Positions 1 to 5,159 of a DNA stretch of 5,159 nucleotides are shown here, in pieces. Position numbers and translations under genes: made by a program. Position 1 is the first letter of the stretch. Each line of letters opens with the position of its first letter. The notes beneath the pieces are model-generated. The model saw only the letters and a list, made by a program, of their open reading frames with translations, had not been told where the DNA came from and ran no database searches. Origin of the DNA: an uncultured Oscillospiraceae bacterium (GTDB taxonomy: Bacteria; Bacillota; Clostridia; Oscillospirales; Acutalibacteraceae); NCBI GenBank assembly GCA_900550315.1, contig URRK01000128.1, positions 1 to 5,159 on the forward strand, in the 5' to 3' direction.

Positions 1-340
1 GGGTAATTTCTACCCACTCGCCCTTGGCAATTTTGGTTAAATTAAGGGTTTGTACCACTTTATTATTGGCGTTCCAGGCACTTTGGTTTTGGGCAAAATA
101 CTGTGTGTAAAGTACTGGGGTTTTGCCGCTTAAATACGATTCTACAAATACATAGTAGGTAAATTTGTAGGCGTGCCCTTTTTGAATGTACATGGCGGTA
201 TTCGCATCCCCAAACAGGCGCGCAAAGGCGTTGCCCGGTTTAGGGGCGTCGCTTTTAAAATGCAGCGAATAGTTGCCGGTACGCGGTTCTAAATTGGTAA
301 TTTCGCAACCGCTTACCGCGTAGGGCGTTTCAAAATCCTG
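1..340 (-). repeat. Composite repeat unit 3 of the surface protein, partial
   Basis: This unit starts at residue 507 with QDFETPYAVSGCEI and is cut at residue 619 by the window edge, before the expected YLGF and IDDV strands. The offset to unit 2 is 230 residues. Its core (NYSLHFK, PKPGNAFA, QNQSAWNANNK) is close to unit 2 in protein and DNA. Positions 68-91 and 755-778 agree at 23 of 24 bases. Confidence 0.75.
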
Positions 341-1858
341 CACCAAACCAGCGGTTAAATCTAAAACCCACTTGGCGTACAAGGTAATATTAGCGCTGGG
401 GAATACGGTGTTGGTAAAGGGGGTGCTGCAAGCGGCTTCGGTATACCAGCCGCCAAAAAGGTAGCCCGCGCGGGTTGGCTGGGGCAAATTACCAATTTCG
501 GTATTCGGCCTGCCAACAAGGGGGGTAGCGCTGCTGCCGCCGTTACTGTTAAAGGTAATGGTAACATCATTTACCTCGCTTAATACTACATCGTCTACAA
601 ACACGCTGGCGTATTCGCTGTATTCGTCGCCCTTGGTGTTCATCATCCAAAAGCCCAAATAGCCGTTTGCAGCCGGGGTAAAGCTTTGGGTAACGGTAAC
701 CCACTTGCCCTTTTCAACCGTGGTTAAGTTTTTTTGCGCCAGGGTTTTATTGCCGGCGTTCCAAGCACTTTGGTTTTGTGGAAAGCATTGTGTGTTCAGC
801 ACCGGAACCTTGCCGTCTAAGTAAAATTCTACATATACCTGATAGGTTACCTGATAGCTTTTACCCGCCTGCAAATTCTGGGTTGCGCCGCTATTGCCAA
901 AAACAGCTACAAAGCTGTTGCCGGGCTTAGAGCAATCCTTTTTAAAATGCAGTGAATAGCTGCCCGAAACAGCCTGCGCGGTAGAAAGCTCTGCACCGCT
1001 GCCAACCGAAAGGGTGCTTTCAAAATCCTGCGTGTAAATGCCAGTATTCTCCCACTTTGCGTAAAGGGTAATATCCTGCTCCGGGTAATTTTGCTGCTCG
1101 AATAGCTGCGTTAGGGCAGAATCTAAAAACCAACCGCCAAAGGTAAAGCCCTCCTTAACCGGGGTGGGCAGGGTACCAATGGTGGTGCCGGCATTGCCGC
1201 AAAGGTCGGCAAGTTCGTTACCGCCGTTTGTATTAAAACGAATGGTGGTTTGCGCCTGCTGCTCTAACTGGACATCATCAATATACACATCTGCGTAGCT
1301 GTTGCCGGCAGAGGCAGTGTTGTAGCAATAAAGGCCCAAATAGGCGTTACGGTCTGCCTTAAAGCTGCGGGTAACCGTAAACCAGGTGCCGGTTGTAGAG
1401 GTTGGCAAAATGCTAAAGGAAGCATTTTCGTCAATTGCGCCTTTATCTTTATTAATGGTTACATTAGAGTTATTGTTCCAGCCGCTGTTGTTGGTGGTTA
1501 AATACTGCAGCACCACCGCCGAGTTGCCGGAGCTTTGCAAGGCTTTTATGTACATTTGGAATTTTACCGTGTAGGTTTTGCCTTGCTGAATGTACAGCCC
1601 GGTAGCGTCACCGCCAAAGCCGGGGCCGTAAAATAGCTTAGACCACTGGTTTTGCACATTGTTTTTAAAGTGCAGCGAGCCGTTGCTGTTGTAGCCAAAA
1701 TCCGAAACAATTTCGCACCCCGAAACGGGGAAACTGCTTTCAAAATTTTGGGTCAACTTTAACGGTGCTTCGGCCTGCGCCGAAAACAGCAAAGGGTTTA
1801 CAAAAACCAATGCCGCCAGCAACAAGCTTAATGAAATAGATATGCCCTTTTTCAGCAT
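1..1858 (-). CDS. Secreted multi-domain repeat protein (CBM-like modules alternating with InlB B-type repeats), C-terminus cut off
   Basis: The reading frame is open for 619 codons and leaves the window at its left edge, so only the N-terminal part is seen. Residues 1-29 form a Sec signal peptide: MLKK, a hydrophobic core (SLLLAALVFVNPLLF) and a likely cleavage site after A27-Q28-A29. The mature part repeats as follows: a jelly-roll-like module (about 37-199), a Listeria-Bacteroides/InlB B-type repeat (about 205-269), a second module (277-427), a second repeat (433-497) and a third module (507 onward). The modules end in VYIDDVQL or VFVDDVVL, as in carbohydrate-binding modules of the CBM4/9 kind. 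The short repeats carry the signature FN(T/S)NGG...FGGW...ITLYAKW. The ATG at 1858 is chosen because GGGAGG lies 7 bases upstream and the signal peptide follows. The protein is probably displayed on the surface or released and may bind glycans or host matrix. No catalytic domain or anchor (LPXTG, SLH, dockerin) is visible; either may lie beyond the edge. Domain assignment is by eye; exact ligand unknown. Confidence 0.9.
   Translation of the reverse strand, partial: MLKKGISISLSLLLAALVFVNPLLFSAQAEAPLKLTQNFESSFPVSGCEIVSDFGYNSNGSLHFKNNVQNQWSKLFYGPGFGGDATGLYIQQGKTYTVKFQMYIKALQSSGNSAVVLQYLTTNNSGWNNNSNVTINKDKGAIDENASFSILPTSTTGTWFTVTRSFKADRNAYLGLYCYNTASAGNSYADVYIDDVQLEQQAQTTIRFNTNGGNELADLCGNAGTTIGTLPTPVKEGFTFGGWFLDSALTQLFEQQNYPEQDITLYAKWENTGIYTQDFESTLSVGSGAELSTAQAVSGSYSLHFKKDCSKPGNSFVAVFGNSGATQNLQAGKSYQVTYQVYVEFYLDGKVPVLNTQCFPQNQSAWNAGNKTLAQKNLTTVEKGKWVTVTQSFTPAANGYLGFWMMNTKGDEYSEYASVFVDDVVLSEVNDVTITFNSNGGSSATPLVGRPNTEIGNLPQPTRAGYLFGGWYTEAACSTPFTNTVFPSANITLYAKWVLDLTAGLVQDFETPYAVSGCEITNLEPRTGNYSLHFKSDAPKPGNAFARLFGDANTAMYIQKGHAYKFTYYVFVESYLSGKTPVLYTQYFAQNQSAWNANNKVVQTLNLTKIAKGEWVEIT
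368..1030 (-). repeat. Composite repeat unit 2 of the surface protein
   Basis: This unit covers residues 277-497. It opens with QDFESTLSV, contains SYSLHFK, YQVYVEFYL and QNQSAWNAGNK, and closes the module with VFVDDVVL at 419-426. The InlB-type repeat at 433-497 has FNSNGG, FGGWYTEAACS and ITLYAKW. The offset to unit 1 is 240 residues, measured at the glutamate of QNFE or QDFE. Confidence 0.8.
1052..1750 (-). repeat. Composite repeat unit 1 of the surface protein (module + InlB B-type repeat)
   Basis: This unit covers residues 37-269. It opens with QNFESSFPVSGCEI, has the core strand GSLHFK, and closes the module with YADVYIDDVQLE at about 189-199. The InlB-type repeat follows at residues 205-269, with FNTNGG, FGGW at 240-243 and ITLYAKW at its end. 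It is the most diverged copy: its module carries an extra stretch around residues 132-155 that units 2 and 3 lack. Confidence 0.8.
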
Positions 1859-1865
1859 ACATCTG

Positions 1866-1871
1866 CCTCCC
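1866..1871 (-). promoter_or_regulatory. Ribosome binding site of the surface-protein gene
   Basis: The minus strand reads GGGAGG, 7 bases before the ATG at 1858. It decides between two overlapping ATGs. The other, at 1862, is only 3 bases from this site and lies in a frame without a signal peptide, so 1858 is the start. Confidence 0.8.
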
Positions 1872-1896
1872 AATTTAAAATTTATTCACTGTAACA

Positions 1897-1925
1897 ATTA
1901 TACCGTATATTTTTGCCATAATAAA
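1897..1925 (-). promoter_or_regulatory. Promoter of the surface-protein gene
   Basis: A perfect -10 hexamer, TATAAT, lies at 1897-1902 on the minus strand. With the usual 17-base spacing the -35 would be TTTATT (1920-1925), which matches TTGACA at only 3 of 6 positions. Transcription would start near 1890, leaving a leader of about 30 bases before the ATG. The region upstream is very AT-rich, which could supply an UP element. The weak -35 suggests help from an activator or modest basal output. The -10 also lies within a small inverted repeat, TATACGGTATA. Confidence 0.6.
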
Positions 1926-1943
1926 TGGTTAAAACATCATATT

Positions 1944-1955
1944 TTTTGTACAAAA
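1944..1955. promoter_or_regulatory. 12-bp perfect palindrome upstream of the surface-gene promoter (possible operator)
   Basis: The sequence TTTTGTACAAAA is its own reverse complement. It lies about 55-65 bases upstream of the predicted transcription start, where an activator could bind. In AT-rich DNA such a palindrome may arise by chance, so a regulatory role is only a possibility. Confidence 0.25.
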
Positions 1956-1972
1956 CAATAATTGAAACATAT

Positions 1973-2000
1973 AAAAACAGCCGTTTATAAAAAACGGCTG
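1973..2000 (-). terminator. Factor-independent terminator after the S41 protease gene
   Basis: A perfect 9-bp stem (CAGCCGTTT with AAACGGCTG, 1978-1986 and 1992-2000) closes a 5-base loop. Read on the minus strand it is followed directly by TTTTT (1973-1977). It begins 21 bases after the protease stop codon and separates that unit from the surface-protein promoter. On the plus strand no T run follows, so it works in one direction only. Confidence 0.92.
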
Positions 2001-2021
2001 AAAGAACTGTGAAAATTGTCA

Positions 2022-3245
2022 TTAAAAGGCTTTTAATGCCGCCTGAATGTAGGGGTCGGCATCCCCTAAAAGGTGGTAATTATTTTGCTGCTCATCGGTA
2101 TAGGTAACAGTTACATCCGGGTCAATGCCCTTTTGGTCAAAACAAACGCCGCCGGGCGGGTAAAATTTTGCAACTGTCATGCGCACGCAAGAGCCGTCGT
2201 TAAAAAAGTAGGTGCGCTGCATAACCCCTTTACCATAGGTGGTATTGCCAACAATTTTGGCGTTCCCTGCATCGCGCAGGGCGGCAGTAAACAGCTCGGC
2301 TGCGCTGGCTGTTTCGCCGTTTGCAATTACCACCATAGGTAAATTTGTTTTTTCTTTATTAGAGCGGTACAAAACCTTTTTGGGTTGATTTTTATATTCT
2401 ACCGAAATAATATTGCACTCGCCCAGTAACAAATCTAACATTTTTGCCGCCGAATCTACCGTGCCGCCGCCGTTATCGCGTACATCAAACACCAATCCGG
2501 TTGCCTTTTGTGTGTTGGCAAAAGCCAGTGCTTTTTCAAACTGGGTTACCGTTGCGTCATTAAATCCGGTAATTTGAATATACGCTTTTTGCCCTATTAG
2601 GCGGTAAAAAACGGTTTGCTCGGTAAACTCCCCGCACACGGGTTTTAGTTCTACCGTTTGGCTGCCGCGCAGCACCGTTAAGGTAACGGCAGTATTCTTT
2701 TGTTTTTTAATGGCCGCAACCGCTTTTTTGTAACCCAACTCTTTAACGGTTTGGCCGTCTACCGCCGTAATGCGGTCCCCTACCTTTAAGCCGGCCTGCT
2801 CGGCCGGGCCGCCCTCGTAAACGCGGTAAACAAAAAGGCAGTGGTTTGCCTTTTCGTACAGCACAGTAATGCCAACGCCGTAGCTTTCGCCTTTAAAAGA
2901 ATCGGCAACCGCCTCGGCCGACTTTGCCCCCTCGTAAAAGCCGTATTTATCGTCCATGGTGTCTACATAAGCGTTTAGCAGGGCTTCGTCTAACTTCTCG
3001 GTGCTAACGCTGCCGGTGTAATTTTGCTGCACCAGCCGGTTTAACGCGTAAAGCTTTGTTAGCGTTTGGCCAAAGGCGCTGTTGCTAAGGTAAAACCACA
3101 GCACCGCCAAAGTAAAAATAATTGCCGTTACCGCCGCAATCACGGCGCACAAAACGGCCTTGCGCCGTGTAACGGTTTTAGGGATTTTAATAACTTTAGT
3201 GCCACTGCTTTCTATTTTAAAAAACGGTTTAGAATATTTTTTCAA
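2022..3245 (-). CDS. S41 family C-terminal processing protease, membrane-anchored, PDZ-containing (CtpA/CtpB-like)
   Basis: This 407-residue protein is a serine protease expected to work outside the membrane. Residues 1-30 are basic and cytoplasmic (TVTRRK before the membrane), and about 31-53 form one transmembrane helix. A helical lead-in follows, containing DTMDDKYGFYEG. A PDZ domain spans about 122-200 (GGPAEQAGLKVGDRI), and the S41 fold about 215-380. The catalytic set is complete: Ser314 in NGETASAAE, Lys339 in TYGKG (25 residues later, the same spacing as in E. coli Tsp) and Gln343, which fits the Ser-Lys-Gln triad of CtpB. No C-terminal peptidoglycan-binding domain is present, so it is shorter than B. 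subtilis CtpB. The start is TTG, supported by GGGGAGG 7 bases upstream; no ATG lies nearby. It follows the M23 hydrolase by 203 bases and ends at a strong terminator. Relatives cleave signalling proteins (CtpB on SpoIVFA) or wall hydrolases (P. aeruginosa CtpA, E. coli Prc). The substrate here is unknown; the neighbouring hydrolase is a reasonable guess. Confidence 0.93.
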   Translation of the reverse strand: MKKYSKPFFKIESSGTKVIKIPKTVTRRKAVLCAVIAAVTAIIFTLAVLWFYLSNSAFGQTLTKLYALNRLVQQNYTGSVSTEKLDEALLNAYVDTMDDKYGFYEGAKSAEAVADSFKGESYGVGITVLYEKANHCLFVYRVYEGGPAEQAGLKVGDRITAVDGQTVKELGYKKAVAAIKKQKNTAVTLTVLRGSQTVELKPVCGEFTEQTVFYRLIGQKAYIQITGFNDATVTQFEKALAFANTQKATGLVFDVRDNGGGTVDSAAKMLDLLLGECNIISVEYKNQPKKVLYRSNKEKTNLPMVVIANGETASAAELFTAALRDAGNAKIVGNTTYGKGVMQRTYFFNDGSCVRMTVAKFYPPGGVCFDQKGIDPDVTVTYTDEQQNNYHLLGDADPYIQAALKAF

Positions 3246-3252
3246 GCAATTA

Positions 3253-3280
3253 CCTCCCCGGCCAAAGCCATTGGCCGGGG
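3253..3280 (-). promoter_or_regulatory. Ribosome binding site of the S41 gene, half buried in a 10-bp hairpin
   Basis: On the minus strand CCCCGGCCAA (3271-3280) pairs perfectly with TTGGCCGGGG (3256-3265) around a 5-base loop. The Shine-Dalgarno core GGAGG lies at 3253-3257, so its first two Gs, and the Gs just before it, are inside the stem. No T run follows, so this is not a terminator. The structure should limit ribosome access to the TTG start, or protect the 5' end of a processed mRNA. Confidence 0.65.
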
Positions 3281-3283
3281 GTG

Positions 3284-3303
3284 AGCAGGAATAATCCCCT
3301 GCT
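3284..3303 (-). repeat. Small inverted repeat upstream of the S41 gene
   Basis: AGCAGG and CCTGCT form a 6-bp stem with an 8-base loop, only 3 bases from the hairpin that covers the ribosome binding site. In the mRNA the two would stand side by side and could stack. No known riboswitch or leader family is recognised. Confidence 0.4.
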
Positions 3304-3331
3304 TACCTAAGGCCAACAAAAACAAATTTTA

Positions 3332-3360
3332 CCAAGCGAAAGCAAAACCGCTGCGCTTGG
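3332..3360 (-). terminator. Hairpin between the M23 and S41 genes, possible weak terminator or attenuator
   Basis: CCAAGCG and CGCTTGG form a 7-bp stem, with a further AGC/GCT pairing inside. On the minus strand the stem is followed by TAAAATTTGTTTTTG, which is T-rich but interrupted. It may reduce the transcript passing from the hydrolase gene to the protease gene. No promoter could be found between this hairpin and the protease start, so the protease probably depends on read-through. The rest of the 3246-3448 gap shows nothing recognisable. Confidence 0.35.
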
Positions 3361-3448
3361 GGCAAGGCCCTTAAAACAAGTTGAAGTTAGGCCCAGCTGC
3401 AGCACAGCGGTTAGGTTTAAATTTTTAACATTAAAACAAAGTATTAAA

Positions 3449-4645
3449 TTATTTGGCGCGGTTAAAGTAGGCCATTGGGTTTACCCGGCTGCCGTTTACG
3501 CGAATTTCAAAATGCAGGTGCGGGCCGGTAGAATCGCCGGTAGAACCAACATTACCAATGTGCTGACCGGCCTTTACGGTTTGCCCGGTTCTAACGCAGG
3601 GGGTGCTGATCATGTGGCCGTAAACAGTTGCAAAGTTATTACCGCCGTGCTTACCGTGGTTAATCATAACCCAGTTGCCGTAACCGCCGCGGTTAAAACC
3701 TGCAGCAATTACAACGCCGTCGGCCGCCGCTACAATGGGCTTGCCGTTAATGCCGGCACTGGAAATATCTACGCCGCCGTGCAAACGGCCCCAACGCGTA
3801 CCAAAGTTAGAGGTTAAGTTGTAGTACCCCGGGCAAGGCCAGGTAAACTGCCCGCTGGTAAACACCGGGGTGGCGGCGCCGCTGCTGCCGCTATAGGCCT
3901 TTTTTAAGGCGGCCTGAATTTCGTTTTCAAGGTTGTTGATGGCGTTTTCGTAAGATTTATTCTCTTTTTCTAAACTGGCCTTGTTGGTGTTAATAGAGTT
4001 AATAACGCTATTAATTTCGGATTGCTGCGCCTTTAAAGCGGCCTGCTTGGTGGCAAGCTTAGCTTTTACATCATTTTGAGCCGAAAGCTTTTGATTTATT
4101 TCGGCCTTGTTGGCGTTAATAACGGCCAAAGCCTCGGTAATTTCGTTCAGCAGCTTTTTATCGTGCGAGGAGATTTTGCTGGAAACCTCACTTAGTGCTA
4201 AATACTCCGAAAAGCTGGAGGAATCCATTAAAACCAACAGGTCGTTATTGGTACTGCCGCTCATAGAAATTGAGCGCATACGCTTTTTGTAGGTGTACTT
4301 GGTTTCTTCAATTTCCTTTTGCTTTTGGTCAATTTTTTTCTGGCACTCGCTAATTTCAGCCTTGTAGCCGTTAATGGTGCTAACGCAGGCGTTAATTTCG
4401 CTTTGCGTTGCGGTAATTTGCTCTTGCAGGGCTGCTTTAATTTCGTCCTGCGCGGCCTTTTGCTTTTTTAGCTGAGCAATTTTGCTTTCTAACTGTTTCG
4501 ATTTACTTTCTAAATTGGCAATTTCATTACGCATTTGTGTGGTAGATTTTGCAGCCGTACTAAAGCTTTGCGCTAAAGAGAACAGCAAAACAACACTTAA
4601 TAAAACTGCTACTGTTTTTTTCAAAGAAAACAATTTTTTAAACAT
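3449..4645 (-). CDS. Secreted M23 peptidoglycan hydrolase with N-terminal coiled coil (PcsB/CwlO/EnvC type, FtsEX-linked)
   Basis: This 398-residue protein should cut peptide cross-bridges in peptidoglycan outside the membrane. Residues 1 to about 32 are a signal peptide (MFKKLFSLKK, then a hydrophobic core ending near AQSFSTAA). Two long coiled-coil arms, about 36-118 and 155-247, flank a short segment, KKRMRSISMSGSTNNDLLVL followed by DSSSFSEYL. This segment matches the hinge seen in PcsB/CwlO/EnvC-type domains that dock on FtsX. A Gly/Ser linker leads to the LytM-type peptidase at about 267-395. All active-site residues are present: His289 and Asp293 (HGGVD), His344 (YGHM), and His376 and His378 (HLHFE), so the enzyme should be active. 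The ATG at 4645 is chosen because AAAGGAG ends 5 bases upstream. An in-frame TTG at 4660 would place that site inside the gene and add residues before the signal peptide. It lies directly downstream of ftsX, which supports FtsEX control of its activity. Confidence 0.93.
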   Translation of the reverse strand: MFKKLFSLKKTVAVLLSVVLLFSLAQSFSTAAKSTTQMRNEIANLESKSKQLESKIAQLKKQKAAQDEIKAALQEQITATQSEINACVSTINGYKAEISECQKKIDQKQKEIEETKYTYKKRMRSISMSGSTNNDLLVLMDSSSFSEYLALSEVSSKISSHDKKLLNEITEALAVINANKAEINQKLSAQNDVKAKLATKQAALKAQQSEINSVINSINTNKASLEKENKSYENAINNLENEIQAALKKAYSGSSGAATPVFTSGQFTWPCPGYYNLTSNFGTRWGRLHGGVDISSAGINGKPIVAAADGVVIAAGFNRGGYGNWVMINHGKHGGNNFATVYGHMISTPCVRTGQTVKAGQHIGNVGSTGDSTGPHLHFEIRVNGSRVNPMAYFNRAK

Positions 4646-4854
4646 AAAAGCTCCTTTCAAAACTCTGTGGCGCTAAAGCGGGCAAAGCTTACTTTAGTCT
4701 GCCGAAACAACAAGGCCTTTAAATTGGCCAAAAGCTTAAGGTTTTTGGCATTTAGGCCCCATTGCCTATTGCCGGTTAAGGCGTTTGCCCAAACCGTATT
4801 CCACCCCCAAAAAAGCCGCTTAAAGCCTTTTGGGGCAACTTTTTTAACGCTTGC
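4646..4854 (-). other. Gap between ftsX and the M23 gene, with inverted repeats and a stop-free frame
   Basis: No promoter could be supported in these 209 bases. Two inverted repeats are present: CCCCAAAA with TTTTGGGG (4805-4812 and 4828-4835, 15-base loop), and GCCAAAA with TTTTGGC (4727-4733 and 4743-4749, 9-base loop). Neither has a T run after the stem in the minus direction, so neither is a standard terminator. The ftsX frame stays open after the ftsX stop for 65 codons (4660-4854) up to a TGA at 4657-4659 that overlaps the M23 ribosome binding site. That stretch has no ATG and no recognised domain. The M23 gene is therefore probably co-transcribed with ftsX through a structured spacer. 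Confidence 0.5.
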
Positions 4855-5159
4855 TTAAAGGGCTTTAAACTCGCTGCCCTCTTTACGCAAGTATTTGCTA
4901 ATCATAATGGCGCTGCCAAAAGCACCGGCCAGCACGCCAATTCCGGCAAAAATGCCTAACAGCTGCCAGGCCATTTGCCCAAACGGAATTGAAATGGTAA
5001 AGGCGCTGCTCATTGTTTCGGCCGCAATGCGGTAGCAAAGGTAAACCAGCCCTTCGGATATTCCTGCCGAAATAAGACCCAACACCATGCCCTCAATAAT
5101 AAAGGGCAGCCGAATAAAGGAATCGGTGGCACCTACGGCTTTCATAATGCTAATTTCTA
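4855..5159 (-). CDS. ftsX: Cell division ABC-transporter permease FtsX, C-terminal 100 residues
   Basis: Only the 3' end of the gene is in the window; the frame continues upstream past the right edge (EISI before the internal Met at 5145), so that Met is not the start. The visible part begins with EISIMKAVGATDSFIRLPFI, the conserved loop and helix start of FtsX. It then shows the third transmembrane helix (about 20-42 of the fragment), a short outside loop with ETMSSAFTISIPFG, the fourth helix (about 62-88) and a short basic tail ending SEFKAL. FtsX normally has about 300 residues and four helices, with a large extracellular domain between the first two that lies outside this window. FtsX pairs with the ATPase FtsE and passes ATP-driven movement to a wall hydrolase outside the cell. 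ftsE is expected just beyond the right edge. The downstream M23 gene is the likely partner. Confidence 0.93.
   Translation of the reverse strand, partial: EISIMKAVGATDSFIRLPFIIEGMVLGLISAGISEGLVYLCYRIAAETMSSAFTISIPFGQMAWQLLGIFAGIGVLAGAFGSAIMISKYLRKEGSEFKAL

Noticed and set aside
361..570. Minus-strand open frame of 69 codons rich in Pro, Ala and Leu
   Set aside because: It lies inside the long surface-protein frame in another phase; the surface-protein frame has clear domain signatures here.
2073..2342. Plus-strand open frame of 89 codons opposite the S41 gene
   Set aside because: It is antisense to a well-supported catalytic domain and has no independent coding evidence.
3307..3447. 46-codon open frame on the minus strand after the M23 stop
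   Set aside because: It is short, in a different frame from the M23 gene, has no supported start and ends in TAG within the spacer; chance explains it.
3512..3817. Plus-strand open frame of 101 codons opposite the M23 peptidase domain
   Set aside because: It is a mirror of the conserved peptidase domain, which fully accounts for this stretch.
4646..4660. TTG at 4660 as start of the M23 gene
   Set aside because: It would place the AAAGGAG site inside the reading frame; the ATG at 4645 is correctly spaced from that site and begins directly with the signal peptide.
4805..4835. Inverted repeat after ftsX considered as a terminator
   Set aside because: The T run is part of the stem arm and is followed by Gs, so it does not have the layout of a factor-independent terminator.
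3361..4840. Shared short words such as TTGCCCCAA in the two intergenic gaps, considered as a dispersed repeat
   Set aside because: The match is only about 9 bases and the flanks do not align.
4667..4858. Plus-strand open frame of 63 codons filling the gap between ftsX and the M23 gene
   Set aside because: It starts with GTG without a ribosome binding site, runs against all neighbours, and its basic product has no recognisable feature.

Overview
All four genes in this window lie on the minus strand, so the biological order runs from right to left: the 3' end of ftsX, a secreted M23 peptidoglycan hydrolase, a membrane-anchored S41 (C-terminal processing) protease, and then, behind a terminator and with its own promoter, a large repeat-containing secreted protein that runs off the left edge. 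The G-rich Shine-Dalgarno sites, mid GC content, FtsX followed by a coiled-coil M23 hydrolase of the PcsB/CwlO type, and a surface protein built from InlB/Listeria-Bacteroides repeats point to a monoderm Bacillota, most likely an uncultured gut member of the Clostridia. This placement is an inference from gene type and order; no marker gene is present.

Right part (2022-5159): a cell-wall remodelling cluster. FtsX is the membrane half of the FtsEX ABC-type complex. In known systems its extracellular part binds the coiled coil of a cognate peptidoglycan hydrolase and activates it. The next gene encodes such a hydrolase, with a signal peptide, a long two-part coiled coil and a complete LytM-type active site. 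The third gene encodes an S41 protease with one transmembrane anchor, a PDZ domain and an intact Ser-Lys-Gln triad, which could act on proteins outside the membrane. The two gaps between these genes are about 200 bases each and contain inverted repeats. The hairpin just before the protease gene overlaps its ribosome binding site, and that gene starts with TTG, so its translation looks restrained. A strong factor-independent terminator (1973-2000) closes the unit.

Left part (1-1970): an AT-rich promoter region with a perfect TATAAT box and a 12-bp palindrome, followed by a secreted protein of at least 619 residues. It alternates jelly-roll, carbohydrate-binding-like modules of about 150-165 residues with beta-grasp InlB B-type repeats of about 65 residues, in units of about 230-240 residues. 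The third unit is cut by the window edge, so its surface anchor is not visible.

No RNA gene, mobile element, attachment site or CRISPR array was found. The FtsX/M23/S41 arrangement resembles gene orders known in Bacillota, so I do not claim a new system. The points most worth checking are the hairpin over the protease ribosome binding site, the mosaic repeats of the surface protein, and a 65-codon stop-free stretch in frame after ftsX.
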